DNA of 64,000 bases. Origin: Marinibacterium sp050389775 (lineage in GTDB: Bacteria; Pseudomonadota; Alphaproteobacteria; Rhodobacterales; Rhodobacteraceae). A program made the position numbers and the translations under genes. The notes beneath the pieces are model-generated. The model ran no database searches. It was given only the letters and a program-made list of their open reading frames with translations, and was not told the origin of the DNA. The stretch lies in assembly GCF_050389775.1 (NCBI RefSeq), contig NZ_CP177144.1, positions 1,922,001 through 1,986,000 on the forward strand. Reading direction: 5' to 3'. The number at the start of each line of letters is the position of its first letter. The first letter of the stretch is position 1. Of the stretch, positions 25,139 to 35,309 are shown piece after piece.

Positions 25139-25513
25139 ATGACAGAGACCAGCGATCTGGCCGGACGGATGCAGGATGTATCCCGGCTTCTGAAGGAAAA
25201 ACATGGGGTTCGGGGGGCAACCCTGGCCGCGCGCCTGCGCCGGGCCAATGGCCGTCTGCCGCGCCGGATTCGCCAGGATGCGCGGGTTCTGACCGAGGCC
25301 GAGGCCCTGGCCGATCATCCCCGCCTGGCGCTGACCCTGGACGATGCGCGCTACATGCGGGCGGCGGATGCCGTTGCCGGGCATCTCGGCACGATCGACG
25401 TGGCCGACCGGCGCAAGGGCTTCTGGCTGGGGGTGTTGGGGGGGATGGCCTTCAACCTGCTGGCAGTGCTGGTTCTTTTCATCTGCGCCCTGGCCGTTCT
25501 GGGCTATATCTAG
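25139..25513 (+). CDS. Hypothetical protein with one C-terminal membrane segment
   Basis: A 124-residue protein of no recognised family. The first 95 residues are charged and helical (many Arg, Ala, Leu; GRMQDVSRLLKEKHG, RLRRANGRLPRRIRQDAR). A single hydrophobic segment FWLGVLGGMAFNLLAVLVLFICALAVLG reaches nearly to the end, so it should be tail-anchored with its N-terminus in the cytoplasm. ATG 25139 starts 76 bases from the divergent esterase start. Convergent with glyA. Confidence 0.65.
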   Translation: MTETSDLAGRMQDVSRLLKEKHGVRGATLAARLRRANGRLPRRIRQDARVLTEAEALADHPRLALTLDDARYMRAADAVAGHLGTIDVADRRKGFWLGVLGGMAFNLLAVLVLFICALAVLGYI

Positions 25514-25577
25514 GGCCGTTCGGCCCGGGGTGGGCAGCGCCGGTGCCGGCGCCGCCCCTGTCACGTGGATCTTGTGA

Positions 25578-26873
<1,296 letters not shown>

Positions 26874-27047
26874 GGCAAGCTCCGGATGGACAAGGGAATT
26901 GGCGCCGGTCGTAGCGCAAGGGCGGGCGCTGTGGAAGGCCGGAATGCGACCAAAGCGGTGCCGGAGGCGGCCAAGGCTGGTGCAGCGGGAAAAGGTGTGG
27001 TTGTTTCGGATCCAAGAGCCGTAGACCGGAAACTCCTGAGTACAATC

Positions 27048-27803
27048 ATGAAACTAGCCTTCCTGTCCAATTCCGCCCCGGCCGCCGAGGAAGGGCTGGG
27101 TGAACTCGTGGCGCGCTACGGCAATGTCGATCCGATGGAGGCCGACGTGATCGTGGCGCTGGGGGGGGACGGTTTCATGCTGCGCACGCTGCACCGCACC
27201 CAGGAATTGTCGGCGCCGGTCTATGGCATGAACCGGGGGACGGTCGGGTTCCTGATGAACGAATATTCCTGCGACGACCTGCTCGACCGGCTGGCCGCGG
27301 CCGAGGAAGAGGTGGTCAACCCGTTGGAAATGCGGGCGATGGACCAGAGCGGCGCGCTGCACGAGGCGCTGGCGATCAACGAGGTGTCGCTGCTGCGGGC
27401 CGGGCCCCAGGCGGCCAAGCTGCGGATCACCGTCGACGGGCGAGAGCGGCTGGAAGAGCTGGTCTGCGATGGCTGCCTGCTGGCCACCCCGGCGGGGTCG
27501 ACGGCCTATAACTACTCGGCCCATGGCCCGATCCTGCCGATCGGCGCGGATGTTCTGGCGCTGACGCCCATCGCGGCGTTTCGGCCCCGGCGCTGGCGCG
27601 GGGCGCTGTTGCCCAAGACGGTGACCGTGCGGTTCGAGGTCCGCGAGGCAGCCAAGCGCCCGGTCATGGCCGATGCCGATGCGATCCAGTTCAACGATAT
27701 CGACTGGGTCGAGATCCGCTCGGTGCCGACGATCTGCCACCGCATCCTGTTCGACCCGGGCCACGGGCTGGAAGAGCGGGTCATTTCCGAACAATTCACC
27801 TGA
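27048..27803 (+). CDS. nadK: NAD kinase
   Basis: Phosphorylates NAD to NADP. The 251 residues begin MKLAFLSNSAPAAEE and contain the conserved ALGGDGFMLRTLH and YGMNRGTVGFLMNEY. LAINEVSLLRAG follows and then GCLLATPAGSTAYNYSAHGPILPI, which is the NAD/ATP-binding core of the family. A small-size NadK as in other Rhodobacterales. The frame is open far upstream, opposite glyA, without resemblance; ATG 27048 is the family start. Confidence 0.94.
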   Translation: MKLAFLSNSAPAAEEGLGELVARYGNVDPMEADVIVALGGDGFMLRTLHRTQELSAPVYGMNRGTVGFLMNEYSCDDLLDRLAAAEEEVVNPLEMRAMDQSGALHEALAINEVSLLRAGPQAAKLRITVDGRERLEELVCDGCLLATPAGSTAYNYSAHGPILPIGADVLALTPIAAFRPRRWRGALLPKTVTVRFEVREAAKRPVMADADAIQFNDIDWVEIRSVPTICHRILFDPGHGLEERVISEQFT

Positions 27804-27809
27804 GGTCCA

Positions 27810-27829
27810 AGATTTTTCTCGAAAAATCT
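27810..27829 (+). terminator. AT-rich palindrome after nadK
   Basis: AGATTTTTC (27810-27818) pairs perfectly with GAAAAATCT (27821-27829). Same stem as 11641-11662. It separates nadK from the convergent amidase gene. Confidence 0.7.
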
Positions 27830-27986
27830 CGGCTTGTGTGACCCATTTCACAGAAATTGCCCGGCCGGGCGGGGCAATCTGGATGCACGGGGATTCATCC
27901 CGCCCCGTGTCAAAGTGACGTAAGAGTGACTTGTCCCAAAGGAGCGGGCGCGGCGAGGCCGGCGTCCGCTCCGCCCTTTCCGGGGG

Positions 27987-29423
27987 TCAGGCCATCCGGT
28001 CCCACAAGGTTTCGTAAAGCCCGCCGATCCGCGTTTCGATCGAGCGCATGGCCCGCACGATGAGATCCTCGCGCCAGCGCCGGCCGACGATCTGCACGTT
28101 GATCGGCTGGGGCCCCTGGGGCAGCTTGGCCAGCCGGGTCGGCAGGTTGCCCGCGGGCAGGCCCATGAAGTTCATCGAATAGGACCAGATCGCCGATCCC
28201 AGCGCCTCGCGCACGCCTTCGGCGCCTTCGGCATCGCGATCGGGGCGGAAGAAGGGCTGGGGCAGGAAAGGCGTCAGGAGCAGCGGGTAATCTTCGAGGA
28301 AGAGCGACCAGGCCCGGGCGTAATGGGTCCGCCGGGCCATGGCTTCCAGCAGGCGGGGGCCGTCGAAGGGCGGGAATTCATCGAAATAGACCGCGAAGAT
28401 CTGCTTGATCGTGTCCGAGCCCAGGGCGTCGATATCGGGTTTCATCAGCGCCGCAACCTCGCCCATCAGGGCGCGATAGCCGTCCTCGCCGGCCTGGCGG
28501 GCCAGGGGCGGGTCGACCTCTTCGACGATGTAGCCGGCGTCGCTGAGCGCGTCGGCGGCCAGTTCGAGGGCGGCGGCGACCTCGGGATGCAGATCGTATT
28601 CGAAACACTCGCGGGTAAAGGCCACCTTGATCGGGGCTTCGAGCGCCGGGCCGACATAGGGCACCGGCACGTGGAAGGGATCACGCGGGTCGGGGGCGAT
28701 GAGCGCGGGCATCGACAGGGCCAGGTCGCCGGCCGTGCGGGCGATCAGGCCCTGGACGGACATCGACTGGGCCAGCAGGCCGCGTTCGGCCTTTTGCCCG
28801 GGGTTCCAGGCCGGCACCCGGCCCAGCCCGGGCTTGACCGTCACCGCGCCGTTGGCCGCGGCCGGAAAGCGCAGCGATCCGCCGATGTCGTTGCCATGGG
28901 CCAGCGCACCGATCCCGGCCATGACAGCCGAGCCCGCCCCGCCTGACGATCCGCCGGGCGAGATATGCGCGCCCCAGGGGTTCTGGGTGCGGCCGAAGAG
29001 CGGGTTGTCGGTGTCGGCGCGGAACGAGAATTCGGGCGTGTTGGTCCGCCCGATCACCACGGCCCCGGCCTTGAGCAGGTTGTCGACGACCGGCGCATTG
29101 GCCGGGGCGATGGCCTCGGCCAGGGCGGGAATGCCGTTCGACGTGGCATGGCCCTTCTGGTCGACGTTGATCTTGATGGTCACCGGCACGCCGTGCAGCG
29201 GCCCGGGTTCGGCCCCGTTGCCCCGGGCCTTGTCCAGCTCGCGCGCCCGTTCGAGCGCGCTGTCGCCCAGGTCTTCGACCACTGCGTTCAGCCCGGGGTT
29301 CACCGCGTGCATCCGGCCGATGGCCGAGGCCACGGCATCTTCGGCGGTGATCTCGCCGTCGCGGATCTTGCGGGCGGTTTCGGTCGCGCTCAGGCGCCAC
29401 AGGTCGGATGCGGCCATGCTCAT
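27987..29423 (-). CDS. Amidase signature family protein
   Basis: A 478-residue amidase signature enzyme with the Ser-cisSer-Lys triad: Lys84 in VPVTIKINVDQKG, Ser159/Ser160 in SPGGSSGG, and the nucleophile Ser183 in GNDIGGSLRFPA. Family members hydrolyse linear amides, and GatA is a paralogue; with no gatC or gatB nearby and this length, a stand-alone amidase is more likely. The start ATG at 29423 (MSMAASDLWRL) follows GGAA-containing sequence. The substrate is unknown. Confidence 0.87.
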   Translation of the reverse strand: MSMAASDLWRLSATETARKIRDGEITAEDAVASAIGRMHAVNPGLNAVVEDLGDSALERARELDKARGNGAEPGPLHGVPVTIKINVDQKGHATSNGIPALAEAIAPANAPVVDNLLKAGAVVIGRTNTPEFSFRADTDNPLFGRTQNPWGAHISPGGSSGGAGSAVMAGIGALAHGNDIGGSLRFPAAANGAVTVKPGLGRVPAWNPGQKAERGLLAQSMSVQGLIARTAGDLALSMPALIAPDPRDPFHVPVPYVGPALEAPIKVAFTRECFEYDLHPEVAAALELAADALSDAGYIVEEVDPPLARQAGEDGYRALMGEVAALMKPDIDALGSDTIKQIFAVYFDEFPPFDGPRLLEAMARRTHYARAWSLFLEDYPLLLTPFLPQPFFRPDRDAEGAEGVREALGSAIWSYSMNFMGLPAGNLPTRLAKLPQGPQPINVQIVGRRWREDLIVRAMRSIETRIGGLYETLWDRMA

Positions 29424-29778
29424 TCCCTTCTGGTTCTCGCGCGGAGCCTAGGCGCCGGCGCCCGGGTTTGCCAAGCGGAACACCGCGCAAGGCAGGTTTG
29501 CGCTGTGCGAACGGCTGTTTTGCGGGGCGGAAAGGGCGTGCAGGACGACGGGCCGGGGCGCGTCATGCATCCCGGCGGTCGGCCCGCGACATGGTCAGGT
29601 CAGGCGGCGCAGATCAGGCAGATCAGGCGGTGAAGGCCAGGCAGATCAGGCGGTGAAAGTCAGGCCGCTCCGATCAGTTGGTGACGACCAGGCCGCACCT
29701 TCAGTTGGCGAAGGCCTGGTCGTACAAGCTCGGGCCGCGCGGATCAGGCAGGGGCGGTGTCCCGGGCATAGCCCAGGG
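29424..29778 (-). repeat. Tandem array behind prpE
   Basis: The 320-base gap between prpE (end) and the amidase (start) contains at 29621-29750 repeated units seen on the plus strand. GATCAGGCGGTGAA starts at 29621 and again at 29644, GATCAGTTGGTGA at 29672, CAGTTGGCGAAGG at 29702, and GATCAGGCAGGGGCGGTG at 29742. The last includes the prpE stop codon (29744-29746) and its final codons. Spacings are 23, 28, 30 and 40 bases. Because of the array, stop triplets recur in register. From 29424 to about 29560 I see no gene or repeat. Confidence 0.72.
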
Positions 29779-31648
29779 TCTGCAATGCCGTGCGGATCTC
29801 GTCCAGGATGGCCGGATCGTCGATCGTCGCCGGCATCTTGAACTCGGCATTGTCGGCGATCCTGACCATGGTCGCCCGCAGGATCTTGCCCGACCGGGTC
29901 TTGGGCAACCGGTCGACCACCACGGCCAGCTTGAAGGCCGCCACCGGCCCGATCTGGTCGCGCACCAGCTTGACGCATTCCTGCGTGATCTCGGCATGTT
30001 CGCGGTTCACGCCCGTTGTCAGGCAGAGCAGGCCCAGCGGCAACTGGCCCTTGAGATCGTCGCTGACGCCGATCACGGCGCATTCGGCCACATCGGGATG
30101 GCCGGCCAGGACCTCTTCCATCGCGCCGGTCGACAGGCGGTGGCCGGCCACGTTGATCACGTCGTCGGTGCGCGCCATGATGTACAGGTAACCCTCGTCG
30201 TCGATCATGCCCGCGTCGCCGGTTTCGTAATAGCCGGGGAAGGTGGTCAGGTAGGATTTGCGGAACCGCTCTTCGGCGTTCCACAGGGTCGGCAGCGTGC
30301 CCGGGGGCAGGGGGAGCTTCACCGCGATCGCGCCCAGCTCACCCGGTTTCATCGGGTGGCCGGCCTCGTCCAGGATCTGCACGTCATAGCCCGGCATCGG
30401 CACCGAGGGCGAGCCCAGCTTGACCGGCAGCGCCTCGATGCCCAGCGGGTTGGCGGCGATGGCCCAACCGGTTTCGGTCTGCCACCAATGGTCGATGATC
30501 GGCAGGCCGGTCAGGTTTTTCGCCCAGTTGATCGTATCGGGATCGGCGCGTTCGCCGGCAAGGTAGATCTGTTCCAGGCAGGAGATGTCGTACTTGCCCA
30601 GGAACGTGCCCTTGGGGTCCTCGCGTTTCACGGCGCGAAAGGCGGTGGGGGCGGTGAAGAAGCTCTTGACCTTGTGGTCCGCGATGACCCGCCAGAAGGT
30701 GCCGGCATCGGGCGTGCCGACGGGCTTGCCTTCGAAGGCGATGGTGGTGTTGCCGGCGATCAGGGGGCCGTAGCAGATGTAGGAATGGCCCACGACCCAG
30801 CCGACATCGGAGGCCGCCCAGAACACGTCGCCGGGATCGACGTTGTAGATGTTCTTCATCGACCAGTTCAGCGCGACGAGGTGGCCGGCGGTCGGGCGGA
30901 CGACGCCCTTGGGCTGGCCCGTCGTGCCGGAGGTATACAGGATATAGGCCGGGTGGTTGCCTTCGACCGGCACGCATTCGGCCGGCTCGACGCCGTATTG
31001 GAACCCGTGCCAGGAATAATCGCGGCCCTCTTCCAGGTGGGCGACTTCCTGTTCGCGCTGGAAGATCACGCAGAAATCGGGCTTGTGGGCGGCCTGGTCG
31101 ATGGCCCCGTCGAGAAGCGGCTTGTAATGCACCACGCGGCCCGGTTCGATCCCGCAGGAGGCGGCGATGATCGCCTTGGGCCGGGCATCGTCGATCCGCA
31201 CGGCCAGCTCATGGGCCGCAAAGCCGCCGAAGACCACCGAATGGATCGCGCCCAGCCGGGCACAGGCCAGCATGGCTTCCAGAGCCTCGGGGATCATCGG
31301 CATGTAGATGATGACCCGGTCGCCCTTTTCCACGCCCTTGGCCCGCAGCGCCCCAGCCAGCGAGGCCACCCGGTTGCGCAGTTCCACGTAGGAGATCTTG
31401 CGCACCGTGCCGGTGACGGGGCTGTCGTGGATGATGGCCACCTGGTCGCCACGGCCGTTTTCGACATGGCGGTCGACGGCGTTCCAGCAGGTGTTGACCC
31501 GGGCGTCGGTGAACCATTCGTAAAGCGGGGCGGCGCTGTCATCCAGCGCGCGCGTCGGCTTGTCGACCCAGTCGATCGCCTCGGCGGCCTCCATCCAGAA
31601 GGCCTCGGGGTCCGACGTCCATGACTTGTAGACCTCTGCGTAGCTCAT
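29744..31648 (-). CDS. prpE: Propionyl-CoA synthetase
   Basis: Acyl-CoA synthetase of 634 residues that activates propionate with ATP and CoA. The AMP-binding signature is YTSGTTGQPKGVVRP. WWQTETGWAI marks the acid-binding pocket, YYETGDAG and R-containing MARTDDVINVAGHRLS form the hinge and A8 motif, and KTRSGKILR holds the catalytic lysine. The N-terminus MSYAEVYKSWTSDPEAFWMEAA and the pocket match PrpE better than acetyl-CoA synthetase. AGGAG lies eight bases before ATG 31648. Together with meaB it indicates propionyl-CoA use. Confidence 0.93.
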   Translation of the reverse strand: MSYAEVYKSWTSDPEAFWMEAAEAIDWVDKPTRALDDSAAPLYEWFTDARVNTCWNAVDRHVENGRGDQVAIIHDSPVTGTVRKISYVELRNRVASLAGALRAKGVEKGDRVIIYMPMIPEALEAMLACARLGAIHSVVFGGFAAHELAVRIDDARPKAIIAASCGIEPGRVVHYKPLLDGAIDQAAHKPDFCVIFQREQEVAHLEEGRDYSWHGFQYGVEPAECVPVEGNHPAYILYTSGTTGQPKGVVRPTAGHLVALNWSMKNIYNVDPGDVFWAASDVGWVVGHSYICYGPLIAGNTTIAFEGKPVGTPDAGTFWRVIADHKVKSFFTAPTAFRAVKREDPKGTFLGKYDISCLEQIYLAGERADPDTINWAKNLTGLPIIDHWWQTETGWAIAANPLGIEALPVKLGSPSVPMPGYDVQILDEAGHPMKPGELGAIAVKLPLPPGTLPTLWNAEERFRKSYLTTFPGYYETGDAGMIDDEGYLYIMARTDDVINVAGHRLSTGAMEEVLAGHPDVAECAVIGVSDDLKGQLPLGLLCLTTGVNREHAEITQECVKLVRDQIGPVAAFKLAVVVDRLPKTRSGKILRATMVRIADNAEFKMPATIDDPAILDEIRTALQTLGYARDTAPA

Positions 31649-31985
31649 CGCGATGCTCCTCCATCCCGCGTGATCCCTGCATTTCGGGCAAGTAAACGGC
31701 GGGTCGAAGCATCGCGCAAGCGGCGATGACCTGCGACATATGCGGTGTTTGCGATATCAAGCGGCAAAAGCGCGGCCGAGCAAACGGGTTTTACAGTGGC
31801 TGATAACGCTTGAAAATTTCTTCGCAGCTGCCGTGGCGGCATGGGCCGGGCAGGGCCGGGCGCGACGGGGGCGATCACATCGCTTGTAACGCATGGCACG
31901 GCGCTTGCGGAATCGGCCGCACCGGCGCCTTGATCAGCGCCAGGGCCGGCATTCCGCCGGCCCCCTTGCACAGGACACAACGCCC
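31649..31985. other. Intergenic region upstream of prpE and the microprotein
   Basis: Contains a moderately AT-rich patch (31780-31825, GGTTTTACAGTGGCTGATAA and CTTGAAAATTTC) likely to hold promoters for divergent transcription. No promoter pair could be fixed with confidence and no other gene is visible. Confidence 0.4.
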
Positions 31986-32042
31986 ATGGGCGACAAGAAG
32001 CAGAAGCCGGCCAAGCCCGGCACGAAGACCGTCAAGAAGTGA
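31986..32042 (+). CDS. Candidate 18-residue lysine-rich microprotein
   Basis: An ORF for MGDKKQKPAKPGTKTVKK: seven lysines, three prolines... very basic and without hydrophobic residues apart from a valine. It lies in the gap between prpE and maeB, and a GC-rich hairpin follows directly after the TGA. Codons AAG, CCG, GCC and ACC are those preferred by neighbouring genes. There is no clear Shine-Dalgarno (CAGGACACAACGCCC precedes), so translation is uncertain. Short basic proteins of this kind are easily missed in annotation. Confidence 0.4.
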   Translation: MGDKKQKPAKPGTKTVKK

Positions 32043-32047
32043 CGGCC

Positions 32048-32091
32048 CGGCCGCGTCGCCCGTCCCGGCAATGGCCGGGCGGCGCGGCCCC
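32048..32091 (+). terminator. GC hairpin after the microprotein ORF, before maeB end
   Basis: GGCCGCGTCGCCCG pairs with CGGGCGGCGCGGCC around a TCCCGGCAATGGC-like loop, with T-G juxtaposed in the stem. It lies between the small ORF and the end of the convergent maeB and may serve both. Confidence 0.55.
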
Positions 32092-32108
32092 TGTTCGCGG
32101 CGCGGGGC

Positions 32109-34391
32109 TCAGCCGTATTGCGCGACCGGCGTGCCGGCGATGGCCGCCATGTTCAGCAGACCCCGGGCGGTGATCGACGGCGTGACGATATGGGCTCGGT
32201 TGCCCATGCCCATCAGGATCGGCCCGACTTCCAGCCCGTTGCCCTTCAGCCGCAGGATGTTGCGCACGCCGTTGGCCGCATCGCCATGGGCAAAGACCAG
32301 GATGTTGGCCGCGCCTTTCATCCGGCTTTCCGGCAGGTGGCGCGCCCGGGTTTCCGGGTCCAGGGCACTGTCGACGTTCATCTCGCCTTCATAGACGAAA
32401 TCCACCCCGCGGGCGTCCAGAATGGCCATGGCCTCGCGCATGCGCCGGCCGCTCTCGGTGTCGAGGTTGCCGAATTGCGATTGCGAACACAGCGCCACGG
32501 CCGGTTCCACGCCAAAGCGCCGGGCGTGGCGTGCCGCGCCGATGGCGCTTTCGGCGATTTCCTCGGGGCTGGGTTCGGGCCGCACCTGGGTGTCGGCGAT
32601 GAACAGCGGCCCGTCTTCCTGGATCATCATGCTCAGCGCGCCATGCGGGCGCAGGGTGGGCGTGCCCAGCACCTGGTTGATGTAGTTCAGGTGCCAGCGG
32701 TACTGGCCGAAGGTGCCGCAGATCATGCTGTCGGCCTCGTCGCGATAGACCATGACCGCCGCGATGGCCGTCAGGTTGGTGCGCATGACGGCCCGGGCCA
32801 GGTCGGGGGTGACCCCCTGGCGGCACATGATCTTGTGATAGGTTTCCCAGTAATCGCGGTAGCGCGGGTCGTTCTCGGGGTTCACCACCGGGAAATCGAC
32901 ATTCGGCCGCACCTTCAGGCCCAGCCGTTCGCAGCGCATCTCGATCACCTCGGGCCGGCCGATCAGGATGGGCTTTTCGGTGGTCTCTTCCAGCATGGCC
33001 TGGGCGCAGCGCAGCACGCGTTCCTCTTCGCCCTCGGCCAGCACGATCCGGCGCGAGGCCGAGGTGGCCGCGTCGAAGACCGGGCGCATCAGCAGGGCCG
33101 ACCGGAAGACCGAGCCCTGCAGCTTCTCGCGATAGGCCTTGATGTCGACCGGACGGGTGGCCGCGCCGCTGTCCATCGCCGCCTTGGCCACGGCTGTCGA
33201 CACGACTTCCATCAGGCGCGGGTCAAAGGGCTTGGGGATCAGGTAATCGGGCCCGAAGGTCATCTGTTCGCCCTGGTAGGCCGCGGCGGCCTCGGCGCTG
33301 GTGGTCTGGCGGGCCAGCTCGGCGATGCCCTCGATGCAGGCCAGCTGCATGTCGTCGTTGATCTCGGTCGCGCCGACATCCAGCGCGCCACGGAAGATGA
33401 ACGGAAAGCACAGGACGTTGTTGACCTGGTTCGGCACGTCCGACCGGCCGGTGGCGATGATCGCGTCGGGCGCCACGGCGCGGGCGGCGTCGGGCTGGAT
33501 TTCCGGGTTGGGATTGGCCAGGGCAAAGATGATCGGCTGGCGGGTCATCCGCGCGACCATCTCGGGCTTGAGCACGTTGGGCCCCGACAGGCCCAGGAAC
33601 AGGTCCGCGCCGTCGATCACCTCATCCAGCGTGCGCAGGTCGGTGGGCTGGGCATAGGCCGCCTTTTGCGGGTTCATGTCCTCGGTCCGGCCTTCGTAGA
33701 CCAGCCCGTGCAGGTCGCACAGCCAGACGTTCTCGCGCTTGACCCCCAGTTTCAGCAGCATGTTGAGGCAGGCGATGCCCGCCGCGCCGCCGCCCGTGGA
33801 CACGACCTTGATGTCCTCGAATTTCTTGCCCGTCACATGCAGCGCATTCTTGGCCGCCGCGCCCACGACGATGGCCGTGCCGTGCTGGTCGTCGTGGAAG
33901 ACCGGGATGTTCATCCGCTCGCGGCAGAGCTTTTCCACGATGAAGCAGTCCGGCGCCTTGATGTCTTCGAGGTTGATCGCCCCGAAGGTCGGTTCGAGCG
34001 CGCAGACGATGTCGGCCAGTTTCTCGGGATCGGTTTCGTTGACCTCGATGTCAAAGCAATCGATGCCCGCGAATTTCTTGAACAGGACCGCCTTGCCTTC
34101 CATCACCGGCTTGGAGGCCAGCGCGCCGATATTGCCCAGGCCCAGCACGGCCGTGCCGTTCGACACCACGGCCACCAGGTTGCCCCGCGAGGTATAACGC
34201 GCGGCATTGGCGGCTTCGTCCCGGATCTCCAGGCAGGCCTCGGCCACGCCGGGCGAATAGGCGCGGGCCAGGTCGCGGCCGTTGGCCATGGGCTTGGTTG
34301 CCCGGATCTCGAGTTTCCCGGGCTTGGGATGCTCGTGATAGAACAATGCGGCCTGGCGCAGGGTCTCGTTGTCGGACGGTTGGTCAACCAT
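32109..34391 (-). CDS. maeB: NADP-dependent malic enzyme with C-terminal phosphotransacetylase-like domain
   Basis: Decarboxylates malate to pyruvate with reduction of NADP. The 760 residues have the long MaeB architecture: a malic enzyme half (about 1-430) and a phosphate acetyl/butyryltransferase-like regulatory half (about 440-760). Motifs in the first half include YSPGVAEACLEI, GLGNIGALASKPVMEGKA, DDQHGTAIV and STGGGAAGIACLNML. Motifs in the second half include LAEGEEERVLRCAQ, MICGTFGQYRWHLNYI and NILVFAHGDAANG. The second half usually senses acetyl-CoA. The start ATG at 34391 gives MVDQPSDNETLRQAAL. A perfect 7-base inverted repeat lies 28 bases upstream. Confidence 0.95.
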   Translation of the reverse strand: MVDQPSDNETLRQAALFYHEHPKPGKLEIRATKPMANGRDLARAYSPGVAEACLEIRDEAANAARYTSRGNLVAVVSNGTAVLGLGNIGALASKPVMEGKAVLFKKFAGIDCFDIEVNETDPEKLADIVCALEPTFGAINLEDIKAPDCFIVEKLCRERMNIPVFHDDQHGTAIVVGAAAKNALHVTGKKFEDIKVVSTGGGAAGIACLNMLLKLGVKRENVWLCDLHGLVYEGRTEDMNPQKAAYAQPTDLRTLDEVIDGADLFLGLSGPNVLKPEMVARMTRQPIIFALANPNPEIQPDAARAVAPDAIIATGRSDVPNQVNNVLCFPFIFRGALDVGATEINDDMQLACIEGIAELARQTTSAEAAAAYQGEQMTFGPDYLIPKPFDPRLMEVVSTAVAKAAMDSGAATRPVDIKAYREKLQGSVFRSALLMRPVFDAATSASRRIVLAEGEEERVLRCAQAMLEETTEKPILIGRPEVIEMRCERLGLKVRPNVDFPVVNPENDPRYRDYWETYHKIMCRQGVTPDLARAVMRTNLTAIAAVMVYRDEADSMICGTFGQYRWHLNYINQVLGTPTLRPHGALSMMIQEDGPLFIADTQVRPEPSPEEIAESAIGAARHARRFGVEPAVALCSQSQFGNLDTESGRRMREAMAILDARGVDFVYEGEMNVDSALDPETRARHLPESRMKGAANILVFAHGDAANGVRNILRLKGNGLEVGPILMGMGNRAHIVTPSITARGLLNMAAIAGTPVAQYG

Positions 34392-34418
34392 TTTGGGGCG
34401 GGCTCCGGAGTTCTGGGG

Positions 34419-34436
34419 TAGTTTAGTGTTAAACTA
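34419..34436. promoter_or_regulatory. Palindromic operator candidate upstream of maeB
   Basis: TAGTTTA-GTGT-TAAACTA is a perfect inverted repeat in an AT-rich pocket 28 bases upstream of the maeB start codon. Its size and symmetry suit a dimeric winged-helix or TetR-type repressor. No such regulator gene adjoins. Confidence 0.55.
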
Positions 34437-34541
34437 TATTCGATTGGGGTGGAATCGGCCATCCCGTCTCACCCCCTTATCACGCGCCCGCTTGATATTT
34501 GCGACCCTCCTCGCCACTCTCCGCCCAGGAGAGAGAGGACA

Positions 34542-34820
34542 ATGGCCCACGAGCTTGCCCAGATGCCTGCCCCGATGCGGCCGGCCCGGTGGCGGCCGCC
34601 CGGTCGGGGCGGTGCCGTGCATGCCGGGCGGGGCCGGGCGCGCGCGGGCACGTACCCCTATGCCACCGGCGGCATCCCGCCGGTGCCGCCAGTGCCGAAG
34701 GGCCGCCCGATTGCCCGCCTTTCCGCCGATCCTCCGCCGGTCCGGGCATTTTCCCGCGTGGTTGACGCCGGGGCCGGCTTGCGCCCTGTTTGCGCGGATG
34801 GGGCAGTGCATTACATGTGA
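34542..34820 (+). CDS. Doubtful small ORF upstream of cdd
   Basis: A 92-codon ORF starting MAHELAQMPAPMRPARW, preceded by a good ribosome-binding sequence (AGGAGAGAGAGGACA). Against it: the composition is Arg/Pro/Gly/Ala-rich, as random GC-rich sequence would give, there is no domain or signal, and a GC hairpin (around 34664-34688) lies inside. It lies in the 513-base gap between maeB and cdd, where no other gene is visible. Confidence 0.2.
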   Translation: MAHELAQMPAPMRPARWRPPGRGGAVHAGRGRARAGTYPYATGGIPPVPPVPKGRPIARLSADPPPVRAFSRVVDAGAGLRPVCADGAVHYM

Positions 34821-34904
34821 CACCCCATTGATCCCCCCGCCGATCCGCCAGCCGGATTCGCGCCCCACACCCTGCCGATCAACCTCAAGAGCCCGCCTGT
34901 CCCC

Positions 34905-35306
34905 ATGTCCAGCACCGATCTCAAGACCGCCGCAACCGCCATCCGCGAACGGGCCTATGCGCCCTATTCCAACTTCAAGGTCGGCGCGGCGATCCGCGGG
35001 GCGTCGGGCGCGATCTATCCCGGGGTGAATGTCGAGAACGTGGCCTATCCCGAAGGCACCTGCGCCGAGGCCGGGGCGATCGCGGCGATGATCGCGGCCG
35101 GCGATACCCGGCTGACCGAGGTCTATGTCATCGCCGATTGCCCCACGCCGGTGCCGCCCTGCGGCGGCTGCCGCCAGAAGCTGGCCGAGTTCGGTGACGG
35201 CGACACGCCGGTCACCCTGGCCACGACCGACGGGGCCGAGATGCGCACCACCCTGGCCGACCTGCTGCCCGGGGCCTTCACGCTGGCGCATATGGAGAAA
35301 AGCTGA
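34905..35306 (+). CDS. cdd: Cytidine deaminase
   Basis: Zinc enzyme that deaminates cytidine and deoxycytidine to uridine forms. The 133 residues contain YAPYSNFKVGAAI, the zinc and proton-shuttle motif TCAEAGAIAAM and the second zinc motif PCGGCRQKLAEF. The length is that of the small tetrameric class. ATG 34905 begins MSSTDLKTAATAIRERAYAPYS. First gene of a tight cdd-deoA-deoB operon (3 bases to deoA). Confidence 0.96.
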   Translation: MSSTDLKTAATAIRERAYAPYSNFKVGAAIRGASGAIYPGVNVENVAYPEGTCAEAGAIAAMIAAGDTRLTEVYVIADCPTPVPPCGGCRQKLAEFGDGDTPVTLATTDGAEMRTTLADLLPGAFTLAHMEKS

Positions 35307-35309
35307 GCC

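Noticed and set aside
27041..27046. TACAAT as -10 box giving a leaderless nadK transcript
   Set aside because: Transcription would start inside the coding sequence and no matching -35 box lies at the right distance.
32118..34421. A 767-codon open frame opposite maeB
   Set aside because: Antisense shadow of malic enzyme without any recognisable family features.
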